DNA from: Alphaproteobacteria bacterium | GTDB lineage: Bacteria; Pseudomonadota; Alphaproteobacteria; Micavibrionales; Micavibrionaceae | NCBI GenBank assembly: GCA_016794305.1 | Contig: JAEUKN010000001.1 | Span: forward strand, 28,452-92,451 | Reading direction: 5' to 3' | Length of the DNA stretch: 64,000 nt | Shown here: one piece after another, positions 38,501 to 47,466 of the stretch | How positions within the stretch are numbered: the stretch's first letter is position 1 | How the letters are laid out: the number at the start of each line of letters is the position of its first letter | The notes under the pieces: model-generated | What the model saw: only the letters and a program-made list of their open reading frames with translations | What the model was told of the DNA's origin: nothing | The model's database searches: none | Translations under genes and position numbers: made by a program

Positions 38501-40132
38501 TCATGTTTTCAAATAGAGGGCGGCGGCGATTAATTTTTGCGTGTAATCTTGCTGCGGGTGATTAAAGATTTGATCGGCTGGGCCATATTCCACGCAACGC
38601 CCATCCTTCATCACCAAAATATCATGCGAAAGCGCCCGCACCACGCGCAGATCATGGCTGATAAAAATATAGGACAGGTGATGCGCGGTTTGCAGATCCT
38701 GAAGCAATTCCACGATCTGGGCCTGAATGGATACATCGAGCGCCGAGGTCGGTTCATCCAAAATCATCAATTTGGGCCGCAGGACCAGCGCGCGGGCAAT
38801 GGCGATCCGCTGGCGTTGTCCCCCCGAAAATTCATGCGGATATCGGTCGCGCAGATGGGGGGAGAGGCGCACATTTTCAAGCGCGTCCACGATGAGGTCA
38901 TCACGTTCCCTCGCCGCCATGTCGGGGGTATGAATTTTCAATCCTTCGCCAATAATTTCGCCCACACTCATGCGCGGGGAGAGCGAGCCATAGGGGTCCT
39001 GAAACACGATTTGCATCCGCGCACGCAGATCACGCAGCTGTTGACCCTTGAGGTTTTCAATCTGCTGGCCGTCAAATTGAATAGATCCGCTTGATTTGAT
39101 CAAACGCAGCAACGCAAGCCCCAGCGTAGTTTTGCCCGATCCGGACTCGCCCACTATGCCCAAAGTTCTCTGATGCTGCAAAGTGAGTGAAACATCATCA
39201 ACCGCATGCACTTCGCGAATGGTTTTGCCGAAAAAATTCTTTGCCACCGGGAATCGGACATGGATATGCTTGGCGTCGATCAAAATGTCTCGGGCCGTCA
39301 AATCATTGGATTTGGCCAGTTGGCGCGGTTGCGATTTCAAAAGTGTGCGCGTGTAGTCATGCTGCGGGTGGGTAAAAATTTGGGCGGTGGGAGCGCTCTC
39401 CACCATCTCGCCATGCTGCATGACGCAGATATGATCACACATTTTTTCAACCACGTGCAGATCGTGGCTGATGAGGATGAGCGCCATATTGAGCGTGCGT
39501 TGGAGTTCCTTGAGCAGGTCCAGAATCTGCGCCTGGACCGTGACATCTAACGCTGTTGTGGGTTCATCGGCGATGAGGAGATCAGGAGTATTGGCCAAAG
39601 CCATCGCAATCATCACACGTTGCCGTTGCCCCCCCGAAAGTTCATGCGGGAATGAATTCAGGCGGTCCTTTAATTTCGGCAGCCCGACCATGTCCAATAA
39701 CTCCGCCACCCGGGCGGCAATCTGCGCGCGCGTCATGGCGGGGTGATGGAGGGTGATGACTTCAGAAATTTGACGCGAAATCGTGTGCAGTGGGTTGAGT
39801 GCCGAGAGCGGTTCCTGAAAAATCATGCTGATTTTATTGCCGCGCAGTTTGCGCAATTCACGCTCCTCCAATCCGATGATTTCCTGACCTTCAAGCCGGA
39901 TAGAGCCATTTGGATGCTGGGCAAGCGGATAGGGCAAAAGTTGCATGAGCGAGAGGGCCGTAACCGATTTCCCCGATCCGGACTCACCGACCAAGGCCAA
40001 GGCTTGGCCTTTCTCACACGTGAATGAGATATGACGAACGGCATCAAAGCCACCATCCATGGTTTTAAACCGTACGCTTAAATCCTCCACTTGGAGAAAA
40101 GGGGATGGTGGAGAAGTGAGGGGCAGAGTCAT
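38501..40132 (-). CDS. yejF: Dual-ATPase ABC transporter protein, YejF-like
   Basis: A 543-residue protein with two complete ABC ATPase domains in one chain. The first has Walker A GESGSGKS, signature LSGGQRQR and Walker B LLIADEPTTALD. The second has GESGSGKT, FSGGQRQR and LMILDEPTSALD. This fused layout is typical of YejF and of peptide/nickel transporters of the DppDF class, which power oligopeptide import such as microcin C uptake. A YejA-like binding protein is divergent from it 423 bases away, but no YejB/YejE permease is in the window. The symbol is inferred from that neighbour. Confidence 0.85.
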   Translation of the reverse strand: MTLPLTSPPSPFLQVEDLSVRFKTMDGGFDAVRHISFTCEKGQALALVGESGSGKSVTALSLMQLLPYPLAQHPNGSIRLEGQEIIGLEERELRKLRGNKISMIFQEPLSALNPLHTISRQISEVITLHHPAMTRAQIAARVAELLDMVGLPKLKDRLNSFPHELSGGQRQRVMIAMALANTPDLLIADEPTTALDVTVQAQILDLLKELQRTLNMALILISHDLHVVEKMCDHICVMQHGEMVESAPTAQIFTHPQHDYTRTLLKSQPRQLAKSNDLTARDILIDAKHIHVRFPVAKNFFGKTIREVHAVDDVSLTLQHQRTLGIVGESGSGKTTLGLALLRLIKSSGSIQFDGQQIENLKGQQLRDLRARMQIVFQDPYGSLSPRMSVGEIIGEGLKIHTPDMAARERDDLIVDALENVRLSPHLRDRYPHEFSGGQRQRIAIARALVLRPKLMILDEPTSALDVSIQAQIVELLQDLQTAHHLSYIFISHDLRVVRALSHDILVMKDGRCVEYGPADQIFNHPQQDYTQKLIAAALYLKT

Positions 40133-40257
40133 GACATACCAAATTTGTTATGGGGACATTAAATGATTTTCGGCCGCGCGGAGCAAGCTTATTTTTTCAG
40201 AATTTTACTTTGGGTAATTTTTTATGATTTTTGTTCACCACCCATCAAATTTCGTAA

Positions 40258-40276
40258 CCCCGCACTTGATGCGGGG
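40258..40276. repeat. CCCCGCACTTGATGCGGGG hairpin repeat
   Basis: A 7-bp perfect inverted repeat with a 5-base loop, of the GC-rich palindrome kind common in alphaproteobacterial intergenic DNA. It lies directly upstream of a family A copy. Confidence 0.7.
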
Positions 40277-40291
40277 TCTGGATACAACAGC

Positions 40292-40396
40292 TATACTCGG
40301 AATACTGAACTTCTGGACGTTGTCACTTCGCTCCTTACGTAGAATCCCTACGCTGCGTCGCTTGTTCCTAGCCAGAAATTCAGTCTCCCAAGTATA
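40292..40396. repeat. Palindromic repeat family A, copy 2 (complete)
   Basis: A 105-base element beginning TATACTCGGAATACTGAA and ending TTCAGTCTCCCAAGTATA, the same length as copy 1 and closely matching it throughout. Inner TACGTAGAATCCCTACG-type pairing is conserved. Confidence 0.85.
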
Positions 40397-40555
40397 GACC
40401 CCGGATAAGCGATAAATCCTCACAAGTTCGGCTTTTTCTGTTGCCTAATACGGGATCAGTTTAAATTTGAGGGGTGGTAAGTGATTTTTGTGTTCAACCT
40501 AAATGAAAAATGGGCTAGAAATGGGCTGAAAGATACAATGACGATGGGAATATAA

Positions 40556-42448
40556 ATGATGGTTTTTCGGTTTAAATGTCTCCCGGCACTGATGATCCTG
40601 ATTGGGGTGGGTATTTCCTACCTTGGGGGACTATTTACGGTTTCTGCGGCTTCTGCCGAAGCGGTCAGCGCACTCTCACTCTATGGCGATGTGAAATATG
40701 GGGGGGGATTTACCCATTTTGACTACACCAATCCGAATGCGCCAAAGGGCGGGCATTTGCGCGTAAGTGCGATTGGCAATTTTGATTCGCTCAATCCCTA
40801 TATTATTAAGGGCATGGCGGCGGACGGGGTGGATGCGCTCACCACCCCCACACTCATGAGTCAATCCTATGATGAGCCCTTTACGATGTATGGCTATGTG
40901 GCGGAAAAAGCGGATCTTAGCCCCGCGCGCGATCAAATTACTTTTTACCTTAACCAATCCGCGCGGTGGGATGACGGCACGGCGATCACGGCCGATGATG
41001 TGGTCTGGAGCTTTAACACCCTGGTCAAGGATGGCGCGCCGTTTTATCGTGCTTATTACATGGACGTGCAAAAAGTCGAGGCTAAAAATCCGCACGAAGT
41101 CGTCTTTAGCCTCGCCAACCCTAAAAACCGTGAATTACCGTTGATTATCGCGCAAATGCCGATTTTGCCAAAACATTATTGGGCGGGCAAAAATTTTGCG
41201 CAAACCACATTGACTCCGCCGCCCTCTGGCGGGCCGTATAAAATTTCATCGGTTTCCGCGGGGCGCAGCATTAGTTATGAGCGGATCAAGGATTGGTGGG
41301 CGAAGGATTTACCGATTAACGCGGGGCGATATAATTTTGATAAAATCACCTATCAATATTATCGCGATCAAAATGTCGCGTTGGAGGCTTTTTTCGCCGG
41401 CGAGTATGATGTGCAGCAGGAAAATGTTGCAAAATTATGGCAATCTGCCTATAACGCGCCGCCGGTGCTCAACGGTTCGATCATCAAGCAAGAAATTGCC
41501 AATCAACGCCCGGTGGGGATGCAGGCCTTTATCTATAATATTCGCAAGCCAATCTTTAAAGATGCGAAAGTACGTGAAGCACTGGCCTATGCGTTCGATT
41601 TTGAATGGGAAAATAAACAATTTACCTTCGGGTCCTATACGCGTACACGCTCCTATTTCGAAAATTCGGAATTGGCGGCGGTTGGGATGCCTGATGCTCA
41701 GGAATTGGAACTTCTAACCCCTCTTCAAAAAACTTACCCCGATTTTGTCCCGCCGGAGGTCTTAACCACGGACTACCAACCGCCACGTACGGACGGGTCG
41801 GGCAATAATCGCGCGAATTTGAAAAAAGCGACTGAATTATTGGACTTGGCCGGCTATAAAATCGGTGCGGACGGCATACGCGTACATGAAAAAACCGGGG
41901 ATAGGTTGGAATTCGAATTTGTGGATGCCAATCCGGCGCTGGAACGGTTAATCCTTCCCTTTATTCAAAATTTGAAAAAAATCGGGGTGGCGGCGCGGCT
42001 GCGGATGGTGGATGAAAGCCAATATACCAATCGTATGCAGAATTTTGATTTTGATATGACAAGCATGGTCATTCCGCAATCCAACAGCCCGGGAAATGAA
42101 CAGCGGGAATTTTGGATGTCGGATAAGGCCGATGTGAAGGGTTCCCGTAATTATATCGGCATAAAAAACCCGGCAGTGGATCAATTGGTAAATGGATTAA
42201 TCGCGGCCGAAACGCGCGGTGATTTGGTGGCACATACACGCGCGCTCGATCGGGTGTTGCAGTGGAATTATTATGTGATCCCGAACTGGTATTATAATAA
42301 ATGGCGCTTGGCTTGGTGGTCCCACCTCCATCATCCGGACACCCTGTCCAATATGACTCCGGCTATTCTGGATACGTGGTGGATGGTGACCGATCAAACC
42401 CAGAGAAACAAGGCCGCGAAGTCTGACGTTGCTACGGTTAACCCCTAA
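40556..42448 (+). CDS. yejA: Extracellular solute-binding protein, YejA-like
   Basis: A 630-residue family 5 (oligopeptide-type) periplasmic binding protein. An N-terminal signal peptide (PALMILIGVGISYLGGLF, cleavage after the AxA near residue 35) is followed by the mature protein. It has GDVKYGGGFTHFDYTNPNAPKGG and later DGTAITADDVVWSFNTL, the family signature. YejA delivers small peptides, including microcin C, to YejBEF. Two adjacent ATG codons start the frame, 40556 and 40559. It is divergent from the dual ATPase and precedes kdsB by 23 bases. Microcin C specificity is not shown by the sequence. Confidence 0.87.
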   Translation: MMVFRFKCLPALMILIGVGISYLGGLFTVSAASAEAVSALSLYGDVKYGGGFTHFDYTNPNAPKGGHLRVSAIGNFDSLNPYIIKGMAADGVDALTTPTLMSQSYDEPFTMYGYVAEKADLSPARDQITFYLNQSARWDDGTAITADDVVWSFNTLVKDGAPFYRAYYMDVQKVEAKNPHEVVFSLANPKNRELPLIIAQMPILPKHYWAGKNFAQTTLTPPPSGGPYKISSVSAGRSISYERIKDWWAKDLPINAGRYNFDKITYQYYRDQNVALEAFFAGEYDVQQENVAKLWQSAYNAPPVLNGSIIKQEIANQRPVGMQAFIYNIRKPIFKDAKVREALAYAFDFEWENKQFTFGSYTRTRSYFENSELAAVGMPDAQELELLTPLQKTYPDFVPPEVLTTDYQPPRTDGSGNNRANLKKATELLDLAGYKIGADGIRVHEKTGDRLEFEFVDANPALERLILPFIQNLKKIGVAARLRMVDESQYTNRMQNFDFDMTSMVIPQSNSPGNEQREFWMSDKADVKGSRNYIGIKNPAVDQLVNGLIAAETRGDLVAHTRALDRVLQWNYYVIPNWYYNKWRLAWWSHLHHPDTLSNMTPAILDTWWMVTDQTQRNKAAKSDVATVNP

Positions 42449-42471
42449 GGGACGGGCGGGAGATCAAAATA

Positions 42472-43332
42472 ATGAAAAAACCATCCATCGCCATTATTAT
42501 TCCCGCGCGGTACGGGTCAACGCGGTTTCCGGGAAAGCCTTTGGCTCCGATTCTGGGGCGGGCGATGGTGGATCATGTGTATGATATTGCGCGTGCGGCC
42601 CGATCTATTTTGGCCCAATCAACTGATTTTCACGCTGATATTGATATCGCCGTGACCTCTGATGATGACCTCATCATCGACCATTGCCGCGCCCAACAAT
42701 ATCATGTGATTGCCACCCCTTCTGATTGTGCCACGGGGACGGACCGCGTATGGGCGGCGGCTGAACAACTGGCGACCAGACCCAATTTTATCATTAATCT
42801 TCAGGGCGATGCGCCGCTCACCCCGCCTGATTTTGTTGTTGAATTAATCAAGGGGTTTTCAAATGATCCGCAGGCCGATATCATCACGCCCGTGGTGGCC
42901 CTCACGTGGGATGAGCTGGATAGGCTGCGGGCCCATAAATTGACCACGCCGTTTTCGGGGACAACCGCGGTGCTCTCCCCAAGCCGCCAAGCAATATGGT
43001 TTTCCAAACAAATTCTCCCGGCGATGGTCAAGGAAAAAGAACTGCGCGCGGCTGCGGTAACGCCATCGGGACTCTCACCTGTCTATCGCCATATCGGGCT
43101 CTATGGTTATCGGCGGGAGAGTTTGCAAAAATATATCACCCTGCCGCCGTCAAACTATGAAAAGCTAGAGGGGCTGGAGCAATTGCGCGCCATTGAAAAC
43201 AACATGATCATTCAGGCGGTAATCGTGGATTATGCAGGCCGCCCCGCCATGACCGGGGTCGACTCGCCCGAGGATCTTCAGCGCGCCGAACAGCTTTTAC
43301 GCGCTTCCCGCGATGGAGGAGATCAGAGTTGA
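42472..43332 (+). CDS. kdsB: 3-deoxy-manno-octulosonate cytidylyltransferase
   Basis: Activates Kdo as CMP-Kdo for lipid A-inner core synthesis. The 286-residue chain begins IIIPARYGSTRFPGKPLAPI (about 8-27), which binds CTP, has DCATGTDRVWAAA and NLQGDAPL, and ends ITGVDSPEDL-like TGVDSPEDLQRAEQL. In most KdsB the second motif reads NVQGDEP. Here it is NLQGDAP, so the usual Glu after the aspartate is Ala. The stop overlaps the convergent ccsBA gene by 10 bases. Its presence implies a Kdo-containing lipopolysaccharide. Confidence 0.92.
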   Translation: MKKPSIAIIIPARYGSTRFPGKPLAPILGRAMVDHVYDIARAARSILAQSTDFHADIDIAVTSDDDLIIDHCRAQQYHVIATPSDCATGTDRVWAAAEQLATRPNFIINLQGDAPLTPPDFVVELIKGFSNDPQADIITPVVALTWDELDRLRAHKLTTPFSGTTAVLSPSRQAIWFSKQILPAMVKEKELRAAAVTPSGLSPVYRHIGLYGYRRESLQKYITLPPSNYEKLEGLEQLRAIENNMIIQAVIVDYAGRPAMTGVDSPEDLQRAEQLLRASRDGGDQS

Positions 43333-46300
43333 TTGGCTTCTCGATTTCTGATTTTCCACACTAAAATTGATAAAATGACTATTTCTATCAATGTGAAAAT
43401 CCCCAATCCCCAGAATAATCCTTCGGTAAAGCCATAGGAATGCAGCCCCACACCCAATAAATTAACCCCAATCCATGCGACGCCCACAATCACCGATAAA
43501 AACGCATATCCGACACTGGCCATGGTGACGCTTAGCTGCCCCGCGATTTTACCGTGGAGGATCCACACCAGCCATAAAACAATCAGGAGTGCGCCGTTTT
43601 CCTTGGGGTCCCATCCCCAGAATCGTCCCCATGATTGATCAGCCCAAATCCCGCCCAAAATCGTGCCGATTGTGGTGAAAAGCAGCGCGGTCAAAGCCAA
43701 AGTTCCCTGTGTGCGCCGCAATTTATAAAGCTGATCTTCGCTTGCACTTGATTGTGGATTTCCCCAAGCTTGATTAACCAAAATCAGATGCGCCAAAATC
43801 GAGGTCACCAAACACCAACCATAGCCGATTGTGATGCACAACACATGCACCGTGAGCCAGAATTGCGTGTTGAGTACGGCCCCGAGCACCTTCATATGGT
43901 CGCCCTCAGTTTGCATCGTCAGCGCCAAAATCCCAAGTGCGGTTCCCCCCATCGCCGCGCACAATAACCCCAGTCGGTTGTTCAATTTCAACTCACTTAA
44001 AAGGGAGAATAACGGAGCCACCATGCCCACAAACAAAATGGATTCATACAAAGTCCCAACGGGCGGGCGGGCGAGCACAAAAATGCGTGTTCCCAATCCA
44101 TAAATTTGCAGAAAAATTGCGGCGCCCATCATGATCCACACCCCACCCCACAGCAACCGCCCCACCGTCATTGCCAGACTCACTGTTAGATTTCTTGAGC
44201 TCTGCCCGGTGATCTGCGGGAAAGACAGTAAGAGCAATAGTGCAGCAAAACTTGCAGCATAAAGACTTGTTGCGCACAAAAACGGATTGATCTGATTATA
44301 AAATATTTCCCATTTAATGCGGTTGGTTTGGGATGAGCCGTCGCGTTGATTCAGGCTTTGTTGCTCAATTTGCGCCTTAATTTGCTGCGCTGTCTCAAGC
44401 CATAATTTGGCATCGCCCGTCATATAGGCCCCGGCCAATTTTTGCCAATTTTGTAACTGCGCAACCGTATCCGGCCCGCCGCGCCCGTCATTGACAATCT
44501 CCCACGGTGCGACAAGCTGCGTTTGATCCTGATCATGATCTTGGTTTAGGAGTTGGCGAGAGGTGATCACCTTCATCAAATGATTATCCTGCGCCGCATC
44601 CTCCATCACTTTGATTTGCCAGCCAAGCATTGCCAATTGCTGTTCTGTCGGTGAATATTTCTCAGGATCTTGACCTTTTTTCGCAATGGTTTGCTTGAGG
44701 GAGGATTGAATGGTTTGATCAAGTTTTTTGAGTGTGAGGTACGTGACCGGCTCTCCCCGTTCTAATTTATCTCTAAGCGGTGCGGGGATCGTCACATTCA
44801 GCGGTAAAATCAGCGAAAAACTGCGCATAATTTGGGTATATTCCAACGCATTTTCATGAATGGTCAGGAGTGATTTTTGTTCACCCGAGAGAGACGCAGG
44901 AGCCTTATCCATCAATTGCTCAACCATTGGGAAGGTTTTTTTGAGTCCCGGCGAGAGCTCCACAAAGGAATAAATCGGCCGCGCACGCTCATCTAATCCC
45001 ATCATGTGGCGGATGGCTGGATTTTCAACTTTAAAAATCGCCTGATTGGCTGATGCGGCGGGATCAAACAGGGCTTGGGCGAGCCAGACAATGGCTGCAT
45101 GATGATCAAATTCCTCTCTGCCCAAGAATTGGCGCAATTCAATGCGCGCGAGGGTGTCCAGCGGCTTTACCCGCCCTTCATGCAAGACAGGAATCTCTGC
45201 AAAATCATGATAATCAAACTGGTTTTGGACGTGGCTGCTGCGATCATCGGCAAGGGCGGGACGGGCGAATGGCGGGCAAGCCGACACTATCAACACCGCA
45301 CTCAAGACTATAAAAACACTTGCAATTTTGGCGGCGGGTCCAAAGAGTTTTTTTGATCGGCGCATGCGCCGTACCAAATGAAATAACAACCCACAGGCAA
45401 TAATAATGCTGGAAATATAGGGGAAAATTTGCCCCTTATTTTCAACGATGGATAGCACGGTGGACTCCACCCCGTCCGCCACATCGAACGAGGATTGATA
45501 AATCGTGTAACCGCGATAACGCAACGGCGCATTCATTTCAATACGTGCGGGAAATTCTATTTTATGTCCCGGGTCAATGATGGTGACATCGGACGCAAAG
45601 GCACGCTCCATCTGCGTTCCCGGATGAAATTCGCGCGTAAAGCGATTGAGCTTAATCGAAAACGGTAACGGGCGCGTGGTGCGCTCTATGCTGATTTGAT
45701 AGGTTTTTCCGCCATGCGTAATCACGGGCGGTTTGGGAAATCCGTCAAAGGTCAAATATTTGGTGCCGGTGTCCTGAGCCTGGCCCCTATGTTGCTCACT
45801 ATTAGGTTGCTCACTATCAAGCGCTTGGTCGCTCTTGATTTCAAACTCAATCCCCGTCATGTTTTTTTCGTCCTGCGGATCGGCGGGGGCCTTATTCAAC
45901 ATCATGAACTTTCCGGGGCGGGTCCATCCCGCTTGCTCACTCACATCACGGCGCGAGATTTCACAATGGAAACAATATTTTGTAATGGTCAGATCAAACG
46001 GCAGACCCTCGGCTTGGCCCAATTTCAACCCGTCTTTCAATTTTTCGTGCGCCAGAGTGAGGAGCGGGGGCGCGGCCTTATGTCCTCCTTCGATTTTTGG
46101 CTCCACCGCGCGCACAACCAAATTTCGCCCGTGATAATCAGTGATGGTGCGCGAAGTTTCAAGGGGGTTAAGAGCGACATACCCCTCCCGTGCCGTGAGG
46201 GTCGTGACAATCGCCCCCAAAATCAGCAGCAAAACCCCGAAATGCGCGAGCAGTGACCCGGCGCGATGCCAACTCCATTCACTTTTAAAGAAAAACTTGG

Positions 46301-46538
46301 CGGTTAAGTTGATCAAGAAAATTCCCATCAAACTTAACCCGGCGGGAAGCGGAAGGGGGCCGAGCCAGTAAAGAAACGCTCCAAAAAATTGCTTTTCGGC
46401 AGCATAAATACCGATGGTTTTTTGCGCCAAAGTCCCCACCACCAGCAACCCCATCAGCAAGGGCAGGGTAAAAAACAAGATATCCGGTTGCGCCAGTCGC
46501 TGCCCCGTTTGGTGTATAAGATTTAAAAATTTTTTCAT
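43323..46538 (-). CDS. System II cytochrome c maturation protein, ResB-CcsA fusion
   Basis: A 1071-residue multi-pass protein that joins ResB (CcsB) and CcsA, which together export haem and attach it to cytochrome c. The N-terminal ResB half has several helices with SLLAHFGVLLL (His99) and a periplasmic domain. A central hydrophilic linker (about 430-770) carries HEGRVKPLDTLARIELR. The C-terminal CcsA half has the WWD haem-handling motif WGRFWGWDPKEN (from residue 970) and a flanking histidine in GLHSYGF (His1033), with the other in HVLCITIGYG. Fused CcsBA proteins of this size are known mainly from Epsilonproteobacteria, Bacteroidota and some deltas. Alphaproteobacteria normally use system I (Ccm). 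Confidence 0.9.
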   Translation of the reverse strand: MKKFLNLIHQTGQRLAQPDILFFTLPLLMGLLVVGTLAQKTIGIYAAEKQFFGAFLYWLGPLPLPAGLSLMGIFLINLTAKFFFKSEWSWHRAGSLLAHFGVLLLILGAIVTTLTAREGYVALNPLETSRTITDYHGRNLVVRAVEPKIEGGHKAAPPLLTLAHEKLKDGLKLGQAEGLPFDLTITKYCFHCEISRRDVSEQAGWTRPGKFMMLNKAPADPQDEKNMTGIEFEIKSDQALDSEQPNSEQHRGQAQDTGTKYLTFDGFPKPPVITHGGKTYQISIERTTRPLPFSIKLNRFTREFHPGTQMERAFASDVTIIDPGHKIEFPARIEMNAPLRYRGYTIYQSSFDVADGVESTVLSIVENKGQIFPYISSIIIACGLLFHLVRRMRRSKKLFGPAAKIASVFIVLSAVLIVSACPPFARPALADDRSSHVQNQFDYHDFAEIPVLHEGRVKPLDTLARIELRQFLGREEFDHHAAIVWLAQALFDPAASANQAIFKVENPAIRHMMGLDERARPIYSFVELSPGLKKTFPMVEQLMDKAPASLSGEQKSLLTIHENALEYTQIMRSFSLILPLNVTIPAPLRDKLERGEPVTYLTLKKLDQTIQSSLKQTIAKKGQDPEKYSPTEQQLAMLGWQIKVMEDAAQDNHLMKVITSRQLLNQDHDQDQTQLVAPWEIVNDGRGGPDTVAQLQNWQKLAGAYMTGDAKLWLETAQQIKAQIEQQSLNQRDGSSQTNRIKWEIFYNQINPFLCATSLYAASFAALLLLLSFPQITGQSSRNLTVSLAMTVGRLLWGGVWIMMGAAIFLQIYGLGTRIFVLARPPVGTLYESILFVGMVAPLFSLLSELKLNNRLGLLCAAMGGTALGILALTMQTEGDHMKVLGAVLNTQFWLTVHVLCITIGYGWCLVTSILAHLILVNQAWGNPQSSASEDQLYKLRRTQGTLALTALLFTTIGTILGGIWADQSWGRFWGWDPKENGALLIVLWLVWILHGKIAGQLSVTMASVGYAFLSVIVGVAWIGVNLLGVGLHSYGFTEGLFWGLGIFTLIEIVILSILVWKIRNREANQL

Positions 46539-46777
46539 TGGGCGGGCCTGACGCTTTCTTGGAACCTGATCATGGGCCTTATCTAGACGATTTTTCGCAT
46601 TTTTTCCAGATAGTATCTGGCAATTAAAATGGTCGCATAATAGTTATGTAATTAATATTCAAAAATTAACTTCATCGCGGCCTCATTTTTAACTTGATTA
46701 TTGGTGCCAAGGCCTGCTATAAGTCCTGCCACCACAAAGAAATTAGCGCGAACATTTGTTCAGGAGACGTGAAGGTT

Positions 46778-47161
46778 ATGAAAGCCAATATTCATCCGGA
46801 TTACCATGAAATTACCGTTGTTTTGACCGACGGCAGCGAATATAAAACCCGCACAACGTGGGGCAAACAAGGTGATGTGATGCGCCTTGACATCGACTCG
46901 CTCTCGCACCCTGCTTGGAAGGGCGGCGTGACCAAAATTACTGAAAAAGGTCAATTGTCAAAATTCGAAAAACGCTTTGGAAGCTTCCTATCCGTTGGCG
47001 TTCAAACCGCGGGTCGCAGCGAGTCTGCGCCGGTGGAGGCTGAAGCTGAAGCAAGTGCCGCCGCCCCTGCTGCCCCGGCTGCCAATGATAAAGCGGCCGC
47101 TGGTAAAAAAGCCGGAGAAAAAACCGATAAGAAACCGACCGATAAGGCCAAAAAGAAATAG
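46778..47161 (+). CDS. rpmE: 50S ribosomal protein L31 with long C-terminal extension
   Basis: L31 sits at the subunit interface, linking the 50S central protuberance to the 30S head. Residues 1-75 are the L31 domain ([19 protein letters not shown], then SHPAWKGG and FEKRFG), of the cysteine-free type. A further 50 residues rich in Ala, Lys, Glu and Asp follow ([39 protein letters not shown]). Typical L31 is 66-90 residues; this one is 127. The ATG at 46778 follows AGGAGACGTGAAGG. A rho-independent terminator follows. Confidence 0.94.
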   Translation: MKANIHPDYHEITVVLTDGSEYKTRTTWGKQGDVMRLDIDSLSHPAWKGGVTKITEKGQLSKFEKRFGSFLSVGVQTAGRSESAPVEAEAEASAAAPAAPAANDKAAAGKKAGEKTDKKPTDKAKKK

Positions 47162-47199
47162 GATTTAGAATTCAGGAAGTCTCCTGATGAGGTAGAACT

Positions 47200-47228
47200 T
47201 GCCCCGGATACTCTCCGGGGCATTTTTT
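47200..47228 (+). terminator. Rho-independent terminator of rpmE
   Basis: TGCCCCGGA/TCCGGGGCA stem (9 bp) with a 5-base loop, then TTTTTT, 38 bases past the rpmE stop. Confidence 0.9.
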
Positions 47229-47283
47229 AACGGATAATTCTCAAACTAACTCTTGTAATAGAATTCCACGCTGATAAATATTA

Positions 47284-47428
47284 AGGACACTTCTAAAAAC
47301 CCCGTCCTGCGGCGATCTCCTGCGTCGCTGTGATACTCGGATCCGCATGTACGTCTATGTACATTTACGGTCCTGCGTTTCTCGCTCCTAGTATCTCATC
47401 CGCAATCCGGAGTTTTTAGAAGTGTCCT
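47284..47428. repeat. Palindromic repeat family C
   Basis: A 145-base element with 21-base ends AGGACACTTCTAAAAACCCCG and its near-perfect complement at 47408-47428 (one mismatch). The centre has CATGTACGTCTATGTACATTTACGG, similar to the family B centre read in reverse. It lies between rpmE and rpiA. No coding capacity. Confidence 0.85.
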
Positions 47429-47466
47429 AAATTCCAATTTTTAATATTATGCTTATGGAGCGCGAA

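Larger units (their letters stand above)
40133..40555. promoter_or_regulatory. Divergent yejF/yejA intergenic region with two repeats
   Basis: This 423-base gap contains the promoters of both transporter genes. It also holds a CCCCGCA/TGCGGGG hairpin repeat (40258-40276) and a complete family A repeat (40292-40396). No gene is supported. Confidence 0.55.

Noticed and set aside
47284..47428. Family C palindrome as the rpmE terminator
   Set aside because: A compact GC-rich terminator with a T-run already ends rpmE at 47200-47228, and the palindrome is far too large and lacks a U-tract.
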